Below the pieces are notes generated by a model. That model was not told where the DNA came from. It did no database searches and saw nothing but the letters and a program-made list of their open reading frames with translations. Both the position numbers and the translations under genes were made by a program. Source: Clostridia bacterium (lineage in GTDB: Bacteria > Bacillota > Clostridia > Oscillospirales > CAG-272). From it: a stretch of DNA of 64,000 bases. The number at the start of each line of letters is the position of its first letter. The stretch's first letter is position 1. Shown piece by piece: positions 9,114-16,312 of the stretch. Location of the stretch: NCBI GenBank assembly GCA_017464805.1, contig JAFTYE010000005.1, positions 97,893 through 161,892 on the forward strand, written 5' to 3'.

Positions 9114-9184
9114 TTTTGGGATATATCGTAATTATACCACAAAATTTTAATCTTTGGGATATATCCCACACGATATATCCCAAA
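9114..9184. promoter_or_regulatory. Triple operator repeats between the SLOG-like and XRE genes
   Basis: TTTTGGGATATATCG (9114-9128), the perfect 14-bp palindrome TGGGATATATCCCA (9155-9168) and the inverted GATATATCCCAAA (9172-9184) are copies of one motif. They flank a minus-strand TATAAT (9132-9137) and precede a plus-strand TATGAT (about 9191-9196). Likely bound by the adjacent XRE protein. Confidence 0.72.
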
Positions 9185-9226
9185 ATCGGGTATGATAAAC
9201 ATATATCCGAAGAGGGGAGGGGCGAT

Positions 9227-9469
9227 ATGAAGACAAAGCAAGCCATAGAAACGCGCATTTTACAGTTTTGTCAGGAAAGAAGCACCTCTGTCAATGCAAT
9301 TGCTAATGAATCGGGCATACCACCCTCTACGCTGTATAGCATTTTGAATGAAAAAAGTCAAAATCCGGGAATTGTGTCGCTTAAAATGTTATGTGATGGA
9401 TTTGGCATTACGTTGCGTCAGTTTTTTGATGATCCCATTTTTGATGATTTAGGGCAGGAGATTCAATAA
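9227..9469 (+). CDS. Small XRE-family helix-turn-helix regulator
   Basis: An 80-residue protein that is almost only a Cro/CI-type HTH. The turn is in VNAIANESGIPPSTLYSIL (about 23-41), where a recognition helix would read DNA. AGGGGAGGGG lies before ATG 9227. The gene is low in GC like the divergent SLOG-like gene, and three copies of TTGGGATATATC lie in the shared upstream region, so it probably represses itself and its partner. No effector domain is present. Confidence 0.85.
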   Translation: MKTKQAIETRILQFCQERSTSVNAIANESGIPPSTLYSILNEKSQNPGIVSLKMLCDGFGITLRQFFDDPIFDDLGQEIQ

Positions 9470-9500
9470 AAAAAGAGGAGCAAGGCTCCTCTTTTTTTAT
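9468..9500. terminator. Bidirectional terminator between the XRE and MarR genes
   Basis: Stem AAGAGGAGC/GCTCCTCTT with an AAG loop, bounded by A and T runs. It serves two facing genes. Confidence 0.85.
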
Positions 9501-9967
9501 TCCGTCGCCACCTTTGGCTCGGCGGTGATCTTGTGCAGATTGGCGCACAGTGCTTCAAAAACGCGGTAGAATACGGCAAGCTCTTCTTCGGAGATGCCCG
9601 TGTCCACGCGTTCTTGCAGGGCGATCGCACCCTCGCGGATGCGGGATGCGAGTGCCTTGCCCTTATCGGTCAGGCGAATGCGCGCGTTGTAGTTTTTGCG
9701 TTTTCCGCCACTCCCCTCGCCTACGGTGATGTAGCCACCGCGGCAAAGCTCGTTGATCTCGCGGGAAACGAGCGATCGGTCGATCATGCTTTCGGCGGCA
9801 AGCTCGGTTGCCGTCAACCCCTCGGGGTGAACCAGCAGCTTATAAAGCCAGAAAACGTGAACTCCCTTGACCTCGGGGGCGGACGCGATGGTACCCTTGA
9901 TCTTGTTGATACATTTTTGAGCACCGTCAACCAAGAGGATAAATCGGTCAAAGCGTTCAGGCCTCAT
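9497..9967 (-). CDS. MarR-family transcriptional regulator
   Basis: A 156-residue winged-helix regulator. The DNA-binding segment GLTATELAAESMIDRSLVSREINELCRGGYITV (about 52-84) and the wing with GGKRKNYNARIRLTDKGKALA are standard MarR features. AAGGAGG lies six bases before ATG 9967. It is the second gene of an operon with the AMP-binding enzyme, 20 bases downstream of it. A perfect 8-2-8 palindrome covers the -35 of that operon, so autoregulation by this protein is likely. A lipid-derived ligand is a reasonable guess given the neighbour. Confidence 0.9.
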   Translation of the reverse strand: MRPERFDRFILLVDGAQKCINKIKGTIASAPEVKGVHVFWLYKLLVHPEGLTATELAAESMIDRSLVSREINELCRGGYITVGEGSGGKRKNYNARIRLTDKGKALASRIREGAIALQERVDTGISEEELAVFYRVFEALCANLHKITAEPKVATE

Positions 9968-9987
9968 GGGTGCCTCCTTGACGGGAG

Positions 9988-11685
9988 TCAGTCGATGCTG
10001 CGATCCAGACGGAAACGCTGGATCTTACGCAGGGTGTTCTTCGGGAATTCGGTATCGCGGACACGCAGGATGGAGATCTTCTTGTAAGGGGTGCAGGTAC
10101 GGTTGTACTGATCCACAAAGCCCTGGAAGTAAGCCTTCACGTCCTCGTTGGCGTTCTTTTCAAAGTATTCCTTATCGGGGAAGATCTCGGCCACGATCGC
10201 GTTGTACTCGGGACCGCGGCGGCTCTCGCCCTCGTATACGATGATATCCAGTACACCGGGAACACCGCTTAACTCGGCCTCGATCTCCTCGGGGTAAACG
10301 TTCTTGCCGTTAGACAGGATGATAAGGTTCTTTTTGCGGCCCGTGATGTACAAAAGGCCATCCTTATCCAGCTTGCCGTAGTCGCCCGTGCAGAAGTAGC
10401 CCTTATCGTCAAATACCTCTGCCGTTGCTTCGGGATCCTTGTAGTAGCCCTGCATGACGTTTTCGCCCTTCACGCGGATCTCACCCTCGCCGTCCTCGTT
10501 CGGCTCGGCGATGTAGACCTCGTTGCAGGGTACGGGGAAGCCGACGCTGCCCTGTACACGGATCTTGTTGCGGTTGGCCGCCACAAGGGGAGCGCATTCG
10601 GTGATGCCGTAGCCGTTGATGATCTTCACGCCCCAGGTCTCGTAGGCGTTGGCGATCTCGCTGTTGATCGGTGCGCCGCCCGTGACCACGAAGTCAATAC
10701 GGCCGCCGAAGGCCGCGAGAATGGAAGAGAACATCTTGCGGCGGATCGGGGTGGGCAGATGCAGGACGTTACACAGCTTCATCATGTTCTTGACCAGCTT
10801 TTCCTTGCCCTGCTCGCGGATGTTGGCCCAGATCTTGCGGTAGAAGGTCTCCAGGTACAGCGGTACCATGACCATGTGACCGGGACGCTCGGTCTTCAGC
10901 TCGTTCTGAATATAGCGCAGGCCGCGGGAAAGATACAGCTCACTGCCACCGCCGAGGTGACCCAACAGATTGATGGTGGAGCCGAAGGTGTGGTGCGGGG
11001 GAAGCACGGCCATCGAGCGCATGCTCATCGTAAAGAAGGAGAGTGCCGAATGCACATTGGAAAGAATGTTGCGAGAGGAGAGCATAACGCCCTTGCCCTT
11101 GCCGGTGGTGCCGGACGTGAAGACGATGGAAGCAGTCGCGTCGGGATCAATCTTGGATTCTTCCCAAGCGCGGTCACCCGCCTCGCGGCGCGCCTTGCCC
11201 GCCTCAACGAGCGAGAATACCGTGTTCTCGGCATCCGTAGCGGTAGAAAGGAGGTAACTTGTCTCCACGCTGCCAACGGCAAGAACAGCCTCGGCGCGCT
11301 CTTCACCAAGGTCGGCATCATAGAAGACAACAGCGGTGTCCGCGCGCTCTACGGTCGAGGCAAGGTCAGCGGCCGTCCAGTCACGGTCCAGCGGAATGAA
11401 TACCGCACCGGCGGCGATGGTTGCCATATAGGTTACGATCCAGGGATAAGACAGACGGCCGACGCAAACGCAATGCTTGCCCGCATAGCCGCGTGCGCGC
11501 ATCTCGGTCGCGAGTGCGCGAACATCTTCGTGCAGCTTGGCATAGGTAACGGTCACCATGGGCGGGTTGCCCGCGCCCTCGCGGTAGGAATAGGCGTTGC
11601 GTTCGGCATATTGGGTGCAAACGCCATCCACCATGTCCCGCATGTTTTCATACTTGGGAATTTCGATCAAAGCATAATTCTTCAT
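9988..11685 (-). CDS. AMP-dependent synthetase/ligase (long-chain acyl-CoA synthetase type)
   Basis: A 565-residue ANL-superfamily enzyme that should activate a carboxylic acid, probably a fatty acid, as acyl-AMP and then transfer it to CoA or another thiol. The P-loop FTSGTTGKGKG lies near 183-193. GYGITECAPLVA and the TGDYGKLDKDGLLYITGRKK hinge segment follow, and a Lys near the C-terminus (PKNTLRKIQRF) fits the catalytic Lys. No carrier-protein or membrane domain is seen. It leads an operon with a MarR regulator and is divergent from gpsA, which suggests use of fatty acids for phospholipids. The acyl substrate is unknown. Confidence 0.88.
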   Translation of the reverse strand: MKNYALIEIPKYENMRDMVDGVCTQYAERNAYSYREGAGNPPMVTVTYAKLHEDVRALATEMRARGYAGKHCVCVGRLSYPWIVTYMATIAAGAVFIPLDRDWTAADLASTVERADTAVVFYDADLGEERAEAVLAVGSVETSYLLSTATDAENTVFSLVEAGKARREAGDRAWEESKIDPDATASIVFTSGTTGKGKGVMLSSRNILSNVHSALSFFTMSMRSMAVLPPHHTFGSTINLLGHLGGGSELYLSRGLRYIQNELKTERPGHMVMVPLYLETFYRKIWANIREQGKEKLVKNMMKLCNVLHLPTPIRRKMFSSILAAFGGRIDFVVTGGAPINSEIANAYETWGVKIINGYGITECAPLVAANRNKIRVQGSVGFPVPCNEVYIAEPNEDGEGEIRVKGENVMQGYYKDPEATAEVFDDKGYFCTGDYGKLDKDGLLYITGRKKNLIILSNGKNVYPEEIEAELSGVPGVLDIIVYEGESRRGPEYNAIVAEIFPDKEYFEKNANEDVKAYFQGFVDQYNRTCTPYKKISILRVRDTEFPKNTLRKIQRFRLDRSID

Positions 11686-11746
11686 AAAAACCTCGTTTTT
11701 GATTTTTTACAAGGGAAAAACGGTGATCGCTGTGCGACCGTCCTCT

Positions 11747-11778
11747 ATTATAACACACAAATGTTGACTTGTCAACAT
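11747..11778 (-). promoter_or_regulatory. Promoter of the ligase-marR operon with overlapping MarR operator
   Basis: Minus-strand TTGACA (11770-11775), 17 bases, TATAAT (11747-11752). The palindrome ATGTTGAC-TT-GTCAACAT (11761-11778) contains the -35, as expected for repression by a MarR dimer. Confidence 0.82.
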
Positions 11779-11791
11779 CTTTTTCATTTTA

Positions 11792-11820
11792 TTGACAGAT
11801 GGCTCATAATATGGTATAAT
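11792..11820 (+). promoter_or_regulatory. Sigma-A promoter of gpsA
   Basis: TTGACA (11792-11797), 17 bases, TATAAT (11815-11820). Perfect consensus; its -35 begins only 14 bases from the MarR-type palindrome. Confidence 0.85.
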
Positions 11821-11865
11821 AGTGTATTATAGCAACAAAACGCAAAAAGGAAATTTTACGTAAAA

Positions 11866-12831
11866 ATGAAAGCAACCGTACTCGGATGTGGGCGTTGGGG
11901 CTCCTTTATAACATGGTATTTGGCGGGGCAAAATATTCCCGTCACCGAATGGGGCCGGGAGGGCAGTGCCGCCCTTGCCGCCTTGCAGTCCAAAAGACAA
12001 AATGAATACGTCACTCTGTCCGACGCTGTAAGCCTGACAAGCGACCTCGGTGAAGCGATCGCGGCGGCGGATACCATCTTCATTTCTATCTCCTCGCAGG
12101 GATTGCGGGAGCTTGCTACCGCCGCATGTGCGCTCGGCGCGGCCGATTGCACCGTGGTGCTTTGCATGAAGGGACTGGAGGCGGAAAGCGGCAAGCGTTT
12201 GACCGAAATCATGCAGGAATGCGGCTACGACCCCGCGCGCCTTGCTGTGTGGGTTGGTCCCGGACATATCCAGGAGTTCACCGCAGGCCACCCAAACTGC
12301 ATGGTCATTGACGGCTACGATCCCGCCCTCGTTCACTCGCTTGTGGATACGCTCAAAAGCAACCTCATTCGCTTCTACTACGGTGAGGATATCGTGGGCA
12401 GTGAGGTGGGCGCGGCGGCCAAGAACGTCATGGGCATCGCCGCGGGGATTCTGGACGGCGGCGGCTATTCCTCGCTCAAAGGCCCCTTGATGGCACGCGG
12501 CGCACGTGAGGTCGCGCGGCTGATCGTCGCTATGGGCGGCAAAGAGCTTTCTGCCTATGGGCTTTGCCACCTCGGAGATTACGAAACCACTCTGTTTTCT
12601 CCGTATTCTCATAATCGTAAGTTTGGAGAAATGCTGTTTCACGGTGGAAGCTTTGATAAGCTGGCGGAGGGCGTGTATACTGTGCGTGCCATGTGCACTC
12701 TCGGTGAGCGGTACGGCGTGGATCTGCCGATTTGCCGCGCCGTCCATGCCATCATCTACGAGGGGGCAGAGCCACTTTCTGAACTACTTACTCTTTTTTC
12801 CCGCAAGACCGTCACCGAATTCCAAAAATAA
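11866..12831 (+). CDS. gpsA: NAD(P)-dependent glycerol-3-phosphate dehydrogenase
   Basis: A 321-residue cytosolic enzyme that reduces dihydroxyacetone phosphate to sn-glycerol 3-phosphate, the backbone of phospholipids. The Rossmann motif GCGRWGS is at 7-13. Conserved GPGHIQEF and Lys186 in EVGAAAKNV mark the active site. Length is close to the family norm. The ribosome site before ATG 11866 is weak (AAGGAAA about 13 bases away). It stands alone between a consensus promoter and a terminator, divergent from the acyl ligase/MarR operon. Confidence 0.92.
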   Translation: MKATVLGCGRWGSFITWYLAGQNIPVTEWGREGSAALAALQSKRQNEYVTLSDAVSLTSDLGEAIAAADTIFISISSQGLRELATAACALGAADCTVVLCMKGLEAESGKRLTEIMQECGYDPARLAVWVGPGHIQEFTAGHPNCMVIDGYDPALVHSLVDTLKSNLIRFYYGEDIVGSEVGAAAKNVMGIAAGILDGGGYSSLKGPLMARGAREVARLIVAMGGKELSAYGLCHLGDYETTLFSPYSHNRKFGEMLFHGGSFDKLAEGVYTVRAMCTLGERYGVDLPICRAVHAIIYEGAEPLSELLTLFSRKTVTEFQK

Positions 12832-12868
12832 AGAGGCAGACCGCTTATGCGGTCTGCCTCTTTTATTT
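12828..12868. terminator. Bidirectional terminator between gpsA and the ECF S-component gene
   Basis: A 14-bp stem, 12831-12844 with 12849-12862 (AAGAGGCAGACCGC and its complement), loop TTAT, T run on both strands. Confidence 0.88.
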
Positions 12869-12869
12869 T

Positions 12870-13460
12870 TTATGCCAGTCGGTTGCGCCGAAGCGACAAA
12901 AGCCGCAGAAGCGCAGGGGACAGGAGTAGATTGGAGAGTAACTCGAATATGAAGTTCAGTCCCACGAAGAAGATGATCAGATACGCGAACAGACCCATTC
13001 CCTCGCCGGCGGCCATGGTCGTAACGGCATCCATGAAGAATACAAGACAACCGAGCAGGAAAATGCCCGTGTTTACCACAGGGCAAACGATCGCGGCAAG
13101 CAGGACGGCGAGATAACGGTTGATTTTCTCGGCTGCGCGGTAAACCAGTCCCGCGCAAAGGCCCGAAAGAACGCCTTTCACCATGACCGTGATGATCGTG
13201 CCGGGGATACTCAACCCCAGCCAGAAGGCCGCGTCCGCCGTCAGAAAGAAGACCGCACCGGCCACACCGCCAAGCCACGCGCCCGCACCGGGACCGAGCA
13301 GGGCAGAGCCAAGCACGACGGGGATCAGCGTCAGAGAAATGGAGGCAAGGCCGCCAATCTTGATAAAGCCACCAAGGTACGCCAGCACTGCAACAAGGGC
13401 AGTCAGTACCGCCGTCAGCACCAGCTTTTCGGTTTTTTGTCTGGATTCAAGGTTTGTCAT
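12870..13460 (-). CDS. ECF transporter S component
   Basis: A 196-residue protein with about six TM helices that should bind a vitamin-like substrate and dock on the shared ECF energy-coupling module, which is not encoded here. The pattern near 25-70 (AYLGGFIKIGGLASISLTLI and the following LGSALLGPGAGAWLGGVAGAV) is typical of S components. AGGGAGAAGG precedes ATG 13460. It is a single-gene unit that faces gpsA. The substrate (pantothenate, riboflavin, other) cannot be told from sequence alone. Confidence 0.88.
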   Translation of the reverse strand: MTNLESRQKTEKLVLTAVLTALVAVLAYLGGFIKIGGLASISLTLIPVVLGSALLGPGAGAWLGGVAGAVFFLTADAAFWLGLSIPGTIITVMVKGVLSGLCAGLVYRAAEKINRYLAVLLAAIVCPVVNTGIFLLGCLVFFMDAVTTMAAGEGMGLFAYLIIFFVGLNFIFELLSNLLLSPALLRLLSLRRNRLA

Positions 13461-13546
13461 AGTCCTTCTCCCTGTTATTTTTAGGATAATTTATTATATA
13501 CCGCGTGCGTCGGTTTGTCAAGAGAGATCGTGGCATTTTTACGGAA

Positions 13547-13894
13547 TCACAGTGCTCGGCTGATGAATGCTGAGGACGCAAGAATAGCCATATATAATAT
13601 GAGCATATACGGATGCCTACCAAGCTTGGATATGCGCTCCAAATCGTTTCTATTGAAAAGGATGTCCGTAAAACAAAGAACAGCGTATACGGCTATACCG
13701 ACAAATAGAGGAATTGATAGGACGTGATGATGCAGTGCCCCTTTGAAATCAAGTCGAGGAATCGCTATAAAGCCCCGTGTCAAGCCGCATCCAAAGCAGG
13801 AAAATCCGAAAAGATTCTTGATCGGGCACAGGGTCGTTTGGAAAACGGTTGTCACAAAGTAAAGCAGAAAGAAAAAGGCAAGCCCTGCAAGCAA
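13547..13894 (-). pseudogene. DUF2752 membrane protein, N-terminus probably frameshifted
   Basis: The intact part encodes a DUF2752 protein: TM helix, then CPIKNLFGFSCFGCGLTRG with the family's CP...CxGCGxTR signature, then two more TM helices. The only in-frame starts are TTG 13894, with no ribosome site and inside a hairpin (13880-13913), or rare codons. Adding one base to the run of six G at 13938-13943 (minus strand) joins this frame to an ATG at 13968 and gives a plausible N-terminus (MSEVEPLPRGGFVTAPKR). A broken gene or a sequencing error are both possible. Function of DUF2752 is unknown. Confidence 0.6.
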
Positions 13895-13993
13895 AGAATG
13901 CAGGGCTTGTTTTTGTCTTTTCGGAGCTGTAACAAATCCCCCCGAGGCAACGGCTCAACCTCGCTCATTTGTGCTGCAAGCGGCAATGATGTT

Positions 13994-14049
13994 GCGAGTG
14001 CCACGCAAACGAATGAAAAAACCGACCCTGCCGGGTCGGTTCGTTTGTT
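13994..14049. repeat. Copy of the 56-bp tRNA-Gln trailer/terminator repeat
   Basis: This segment, from GCGAGTGCC through the AACCGACCC/GGGTCGGTT hairpin, is similar over its whole length and in the same orientation to 14754-14809, which sits at the 3' end of tRNA-Gln. No tRNA is attached here. Confidence 0.7.
14018..14046 (-). terminator. Terminator after the frameshifted membrane-protein gene
   Basis: On the minus strand AACCGACCC, loop GGCA, GGGTCGGTT and a run of T. It lies six bases after the restored stop codon of the leftward gene. Confidence 0.8.
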
Positions 14050-14051
14050 GC

Positions 14052-14563
14052 TTATTTCCAATGTCCAAGCTCTTCTCTTTTTTCCTGTTCTTGCTTTTTC
14101 TTTTCCAAAAGCTCCTCTTTGATTTTTCTTTCCTTCTTCTCGATCTTCATTTTTTGCATATCGATGCCTACCATAAAAGCTGGGGGGCCATCAACAGCAA
14201 AACGCACCACAAGGTGTGTACATTTTTCGAAGAAAACACAGAGAGCGGCAGATAAAAAGGAATGACCGCAAAATATACGGTGGCATTGAGATAAAAATCA
14301 TATAACGCCTTAAAGGTAGGTTTGTTATATCGCCAATAGTGTTTGGTGCCGTAGGATCGGAACACGAACAGAAGATCCTCATCCTTTGCCACGCACGCCA
14401 AAATGCCGCGGATAAGCGTAAGTGCAAAAAACGAGGCAGCAACTAAGGTGTTCGTGGATATTCTGACGTTGCTTCGGAATATAACGACACCGACGATGTT
14501 AAATAGGAAAAGAAACGCCGTTGAACTCCAAAAAACAATCTTCATTTTCAGAGCTTTTTCCAT
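14052..14563 (-). pseudogene. Hypothetical four-TM protein with charged tail, frameshifted
   Basis: From ATG 14563 the frame encodes 131 residues with four hydrophobic segments and then stops at 14168. If the run of six C on the coding strand (14182-14187) had one more base, the product would continue as MAPPAFMVGIDMQ and a Lys/Glu-rich tail of about 35 residues ending in ELGHWK at 14052, just before a terminator. That tail is good protein-like sequence and explains the otherwise empty gap. I do not recognise a family. The region is lower in GC than its surroundings. It may be a pseudogene, a phase-variable gene or a sequence error. Confidence 0.65.
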
Positions 14564-14619
14564 TCCGTCACCGCCTTTCTGGGATTAGTATGGCATAAAA
14601 AATTCGGAAAGTAAAGAAA

Positions 14620-14807
14620 ATTTGTGTACGGCGTAGGATGCGCGCCTGCGGCGCGTCACCCTCGCCCTGCGTCTCGGGAGCAAGCTCCCCGACCTTCGGG
14701 CGGGGTGATCGAACCTAACTCCACTTCGCTTCGCTCGCGGAGCGAGGTTCGAAGCGAGTGCCGCAGCCAAGAATGAAAAAACCGACCCTGTTGGGTCGGT
14801 TCGTTCT
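14620..14807. repeat. tRNA-Gln-linked mirror element
   Basis: It contains an inverted copy of the T arm and acceptor of the adjacent tRNA-Gln (14744-14773, GAGGTTCGAAGCGAG then the acceptor end). Exact 17-bp arms AGTGCCGCAGCCAAGAA (14757-14773) and its complement (14804-14820) enclose the terminator hairpin ACCGACCC/GGGTCGGT. A direct T-arm-like piece (GATCGAACCTAA, about 14707) is also present. No gene is seen in 14564-14807. Confidence 0.7.
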
Positions 14808-14883
14808 TGGCTGCGGCACTAGGATTCGAACCTAGGTAATGACGGAGTCAGAGTCCGTTGCCTTACCGCTTGGCGATGCCGCA
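14808..14883 (-). tRNA. tRNA-Gln (anticodon CTG)
   Basis: A 76-nt cloverleaf with encoded CCA. Acceptor TGCGGCA/TGCCGCA, discriminator G, anticodon stem ACGGA/TCCGT, loop CTCTGAC (reads CAG), T loop TTCGAAT. A promoter lies upstream on the minus strand: TTGACA (14925-14930), 18 bases, TATAAT (14901-14906). The trailer forms a Rho-independent terminator (14776-14803). Confidence 0.95.
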
Positions 14884-14975
14884 ATATTCGAACATCATGT
14901 ATTATAGCAAAGGAAGATGGCTTTTGTCAAGCCCTTTTTGAAATTTTCTTTTGAGAGATTATTTTTTGGTCCATC

Positions 14976-15004
14976 TTGACGAAAATACGGCAACGTGTTA
15001 CAAT
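14976..15004 (+). promoter_or_regulatory. Promoter of the glycerate kinase gene
   Basis: TTGACG (14976-14981), 17 bases, TACAAT (14999-15004). Confidence 0.8.
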
Positions 15005-15034
15005 AAAAAAGAACAAAAATAAAGGAGCATGTCT

Positions 15035-16171
15035 ATGAATGCGGTGATCGCCATAGATTCTTTCAAAGGCAGCCTTACCAGCTTGCAGGCAGGAGAGGCC
15101 GCGGCGCGCGGCATCCGCCGCGCCTGCCCCGATGCACATATCCGCGTTTTCCCCCTTGCCGACGGCGGAGAGGGAACGGCCGAGGCTATCGTTTTCGGTG
15201 CAGGCGGACAAATGCGAAGGGTGCGCGTATCCGACCCCCTCGGCCGACCGATTCAAGCTTTCTACGGTGTCATTCATGGTGAGAAGACCGCCGTGATCGA
15301 GATGGCATGCGCGGCAGGCCTGCCCCTGCTTTCCCAGAGCGAGCGCAATCCCCTACGTACCACCACCTACGGCGTGGGTGAGCTGATTCGCCATGCGGTG
15401 GAGCATGGTTGCCGCGACTTTATCGTCGGCATCGGCGGCAGTGCCACCAATGACGGTGGCGTCGGCATGCTCTCGGCACTCGGCGTGCGTTTTCTTGACC
15501 GAAACGGCAACCCCGTTGCACAGGGCGCACAGGGGCTTTTCGATCTTGCCAAAATCGACGTATCGGACATGCTGCCCGCGCTCCGCGACTGTCGCTTCTC
15601 GGTCGCCTGCGATGTCAAAAATCCTCTTTGCGGTGAAAGCGGATGCAGTGCTGTTTACGGCCCGCAAAAGGGGGCTACCCCCGACATGGTCGCGGATATG
15701 GATACCGCCCTTGCGCGCTATGCCGCACTTACCCGTGAGATATTCCCCGAGGCTGACGACACGCGCAAGGGATGTGGTGCGGCAGGAGGCATGGGCTTTG
15801 CGTTCCTTTCCTACCTGAACGCCGAGCTTCGCTCGGGAATTGCGATCGTGATGGAAGCCATCGGCCCGGAGGAGCACGTGAAGGATGCCGATATCGTCAT
15901 CACGGGAGAGGGAAGAATGGACGGTCAGTCGTCAATGGGCAAGGCACCCGTCGGCGTGGCAGGCCTTGCGAAAAAATACGGCAAGCCTGTTGTAGCCCTT
16001 GCGGGCGGTGTGACGGCCGATGCCGTACGGTGCCACGACTACGGCATCGATGCAGTTTTCTCCATTCTCCGCGCCCCCTGTACTCTTGCCGAAGCGATGG
16101 ACACCGCTCGCGCCGAGGAAAACCTCGCCGCCACCGCGGAGCAGGTCATTCGTCTGTTTTCGGCGAGATGA
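15035..16171 (+). CDS. Glycerate kinase (type I, GarK/GlxK family)
   Basis: A 378-residue cytosolic kinase that phosphorylates glycerate with ATP, feeding serine/glyoxylate-derived or sugar-acid carbon into glycolysis. Clear family marks are AIDSFKGSLTS near the N-terminus, FPLADGGEGTAEAI (about 42-55), GIGGSATNDGGVGML (about 134-148) and GEGRMDGQSSMGKAP near 290. ATG 15035 is chosen over 15029 because AAAGGAGC is then seven bases away. It is monocistronic with its own promoter; no clear terminator follows. Whether it makes 2- or 3-phosphoglycerate is not decided here. Confidence 0.93.
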   Translation: MNAVIAIDSFKGSLTSLQAGEAAARGIRRACPDAHIRVFPLADGGEGTAEAIVFGAGGQMRRVRVSDPLGRPIQAFYGVIHGEKTAVIEMACAAGLPLLSQSERNPLRTTTYGVGELIRHAVEHGCRDFIVGIGGSATNDGGVGMLSALGVRFLDRNGNPVAQGAQGLFDLAKIDVSDMLPALRDCRFSVACDVKNPLCGESGCSAVYGPQKGATPDMVADMDTALARYAALTREIFPEADDTRKGCGAAGGMGFAFLSYLNAELRSGIAIVMEAIGPEEHVKDADIVITGEGRMDGQSSMGKAPVGVAGLAKKYGKPVVALAGGVTADAVRCHDYGIDAVFSILRAPCTLAEAMDTARAEENLAATAEQVIRLFSAR

Positions 16172-16254
16172 TCAACTCGAGATCCCTTGAAAAAATACAA
16201 TTTTACCGTTATTTTCAACAAAAGTTAATTTTTGCTCCAAAATGCCGAAAAAGA

Positions 16255-16283
16255 TTGACAAGTTCGAGGTAGGATGCTAAAAT
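16255..16283 (+). promoter_or_regulatory. Promoter of the alpha/beta hydrolase gene
   Basis: TTGACA (16255-16260), 17 bases, TAAAAT (16278-16283). Confidence 0.82.
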
Positions 16284-16312
16284 TCTCATCAAAACAACTT
16301 TCGGAGGTCGTT

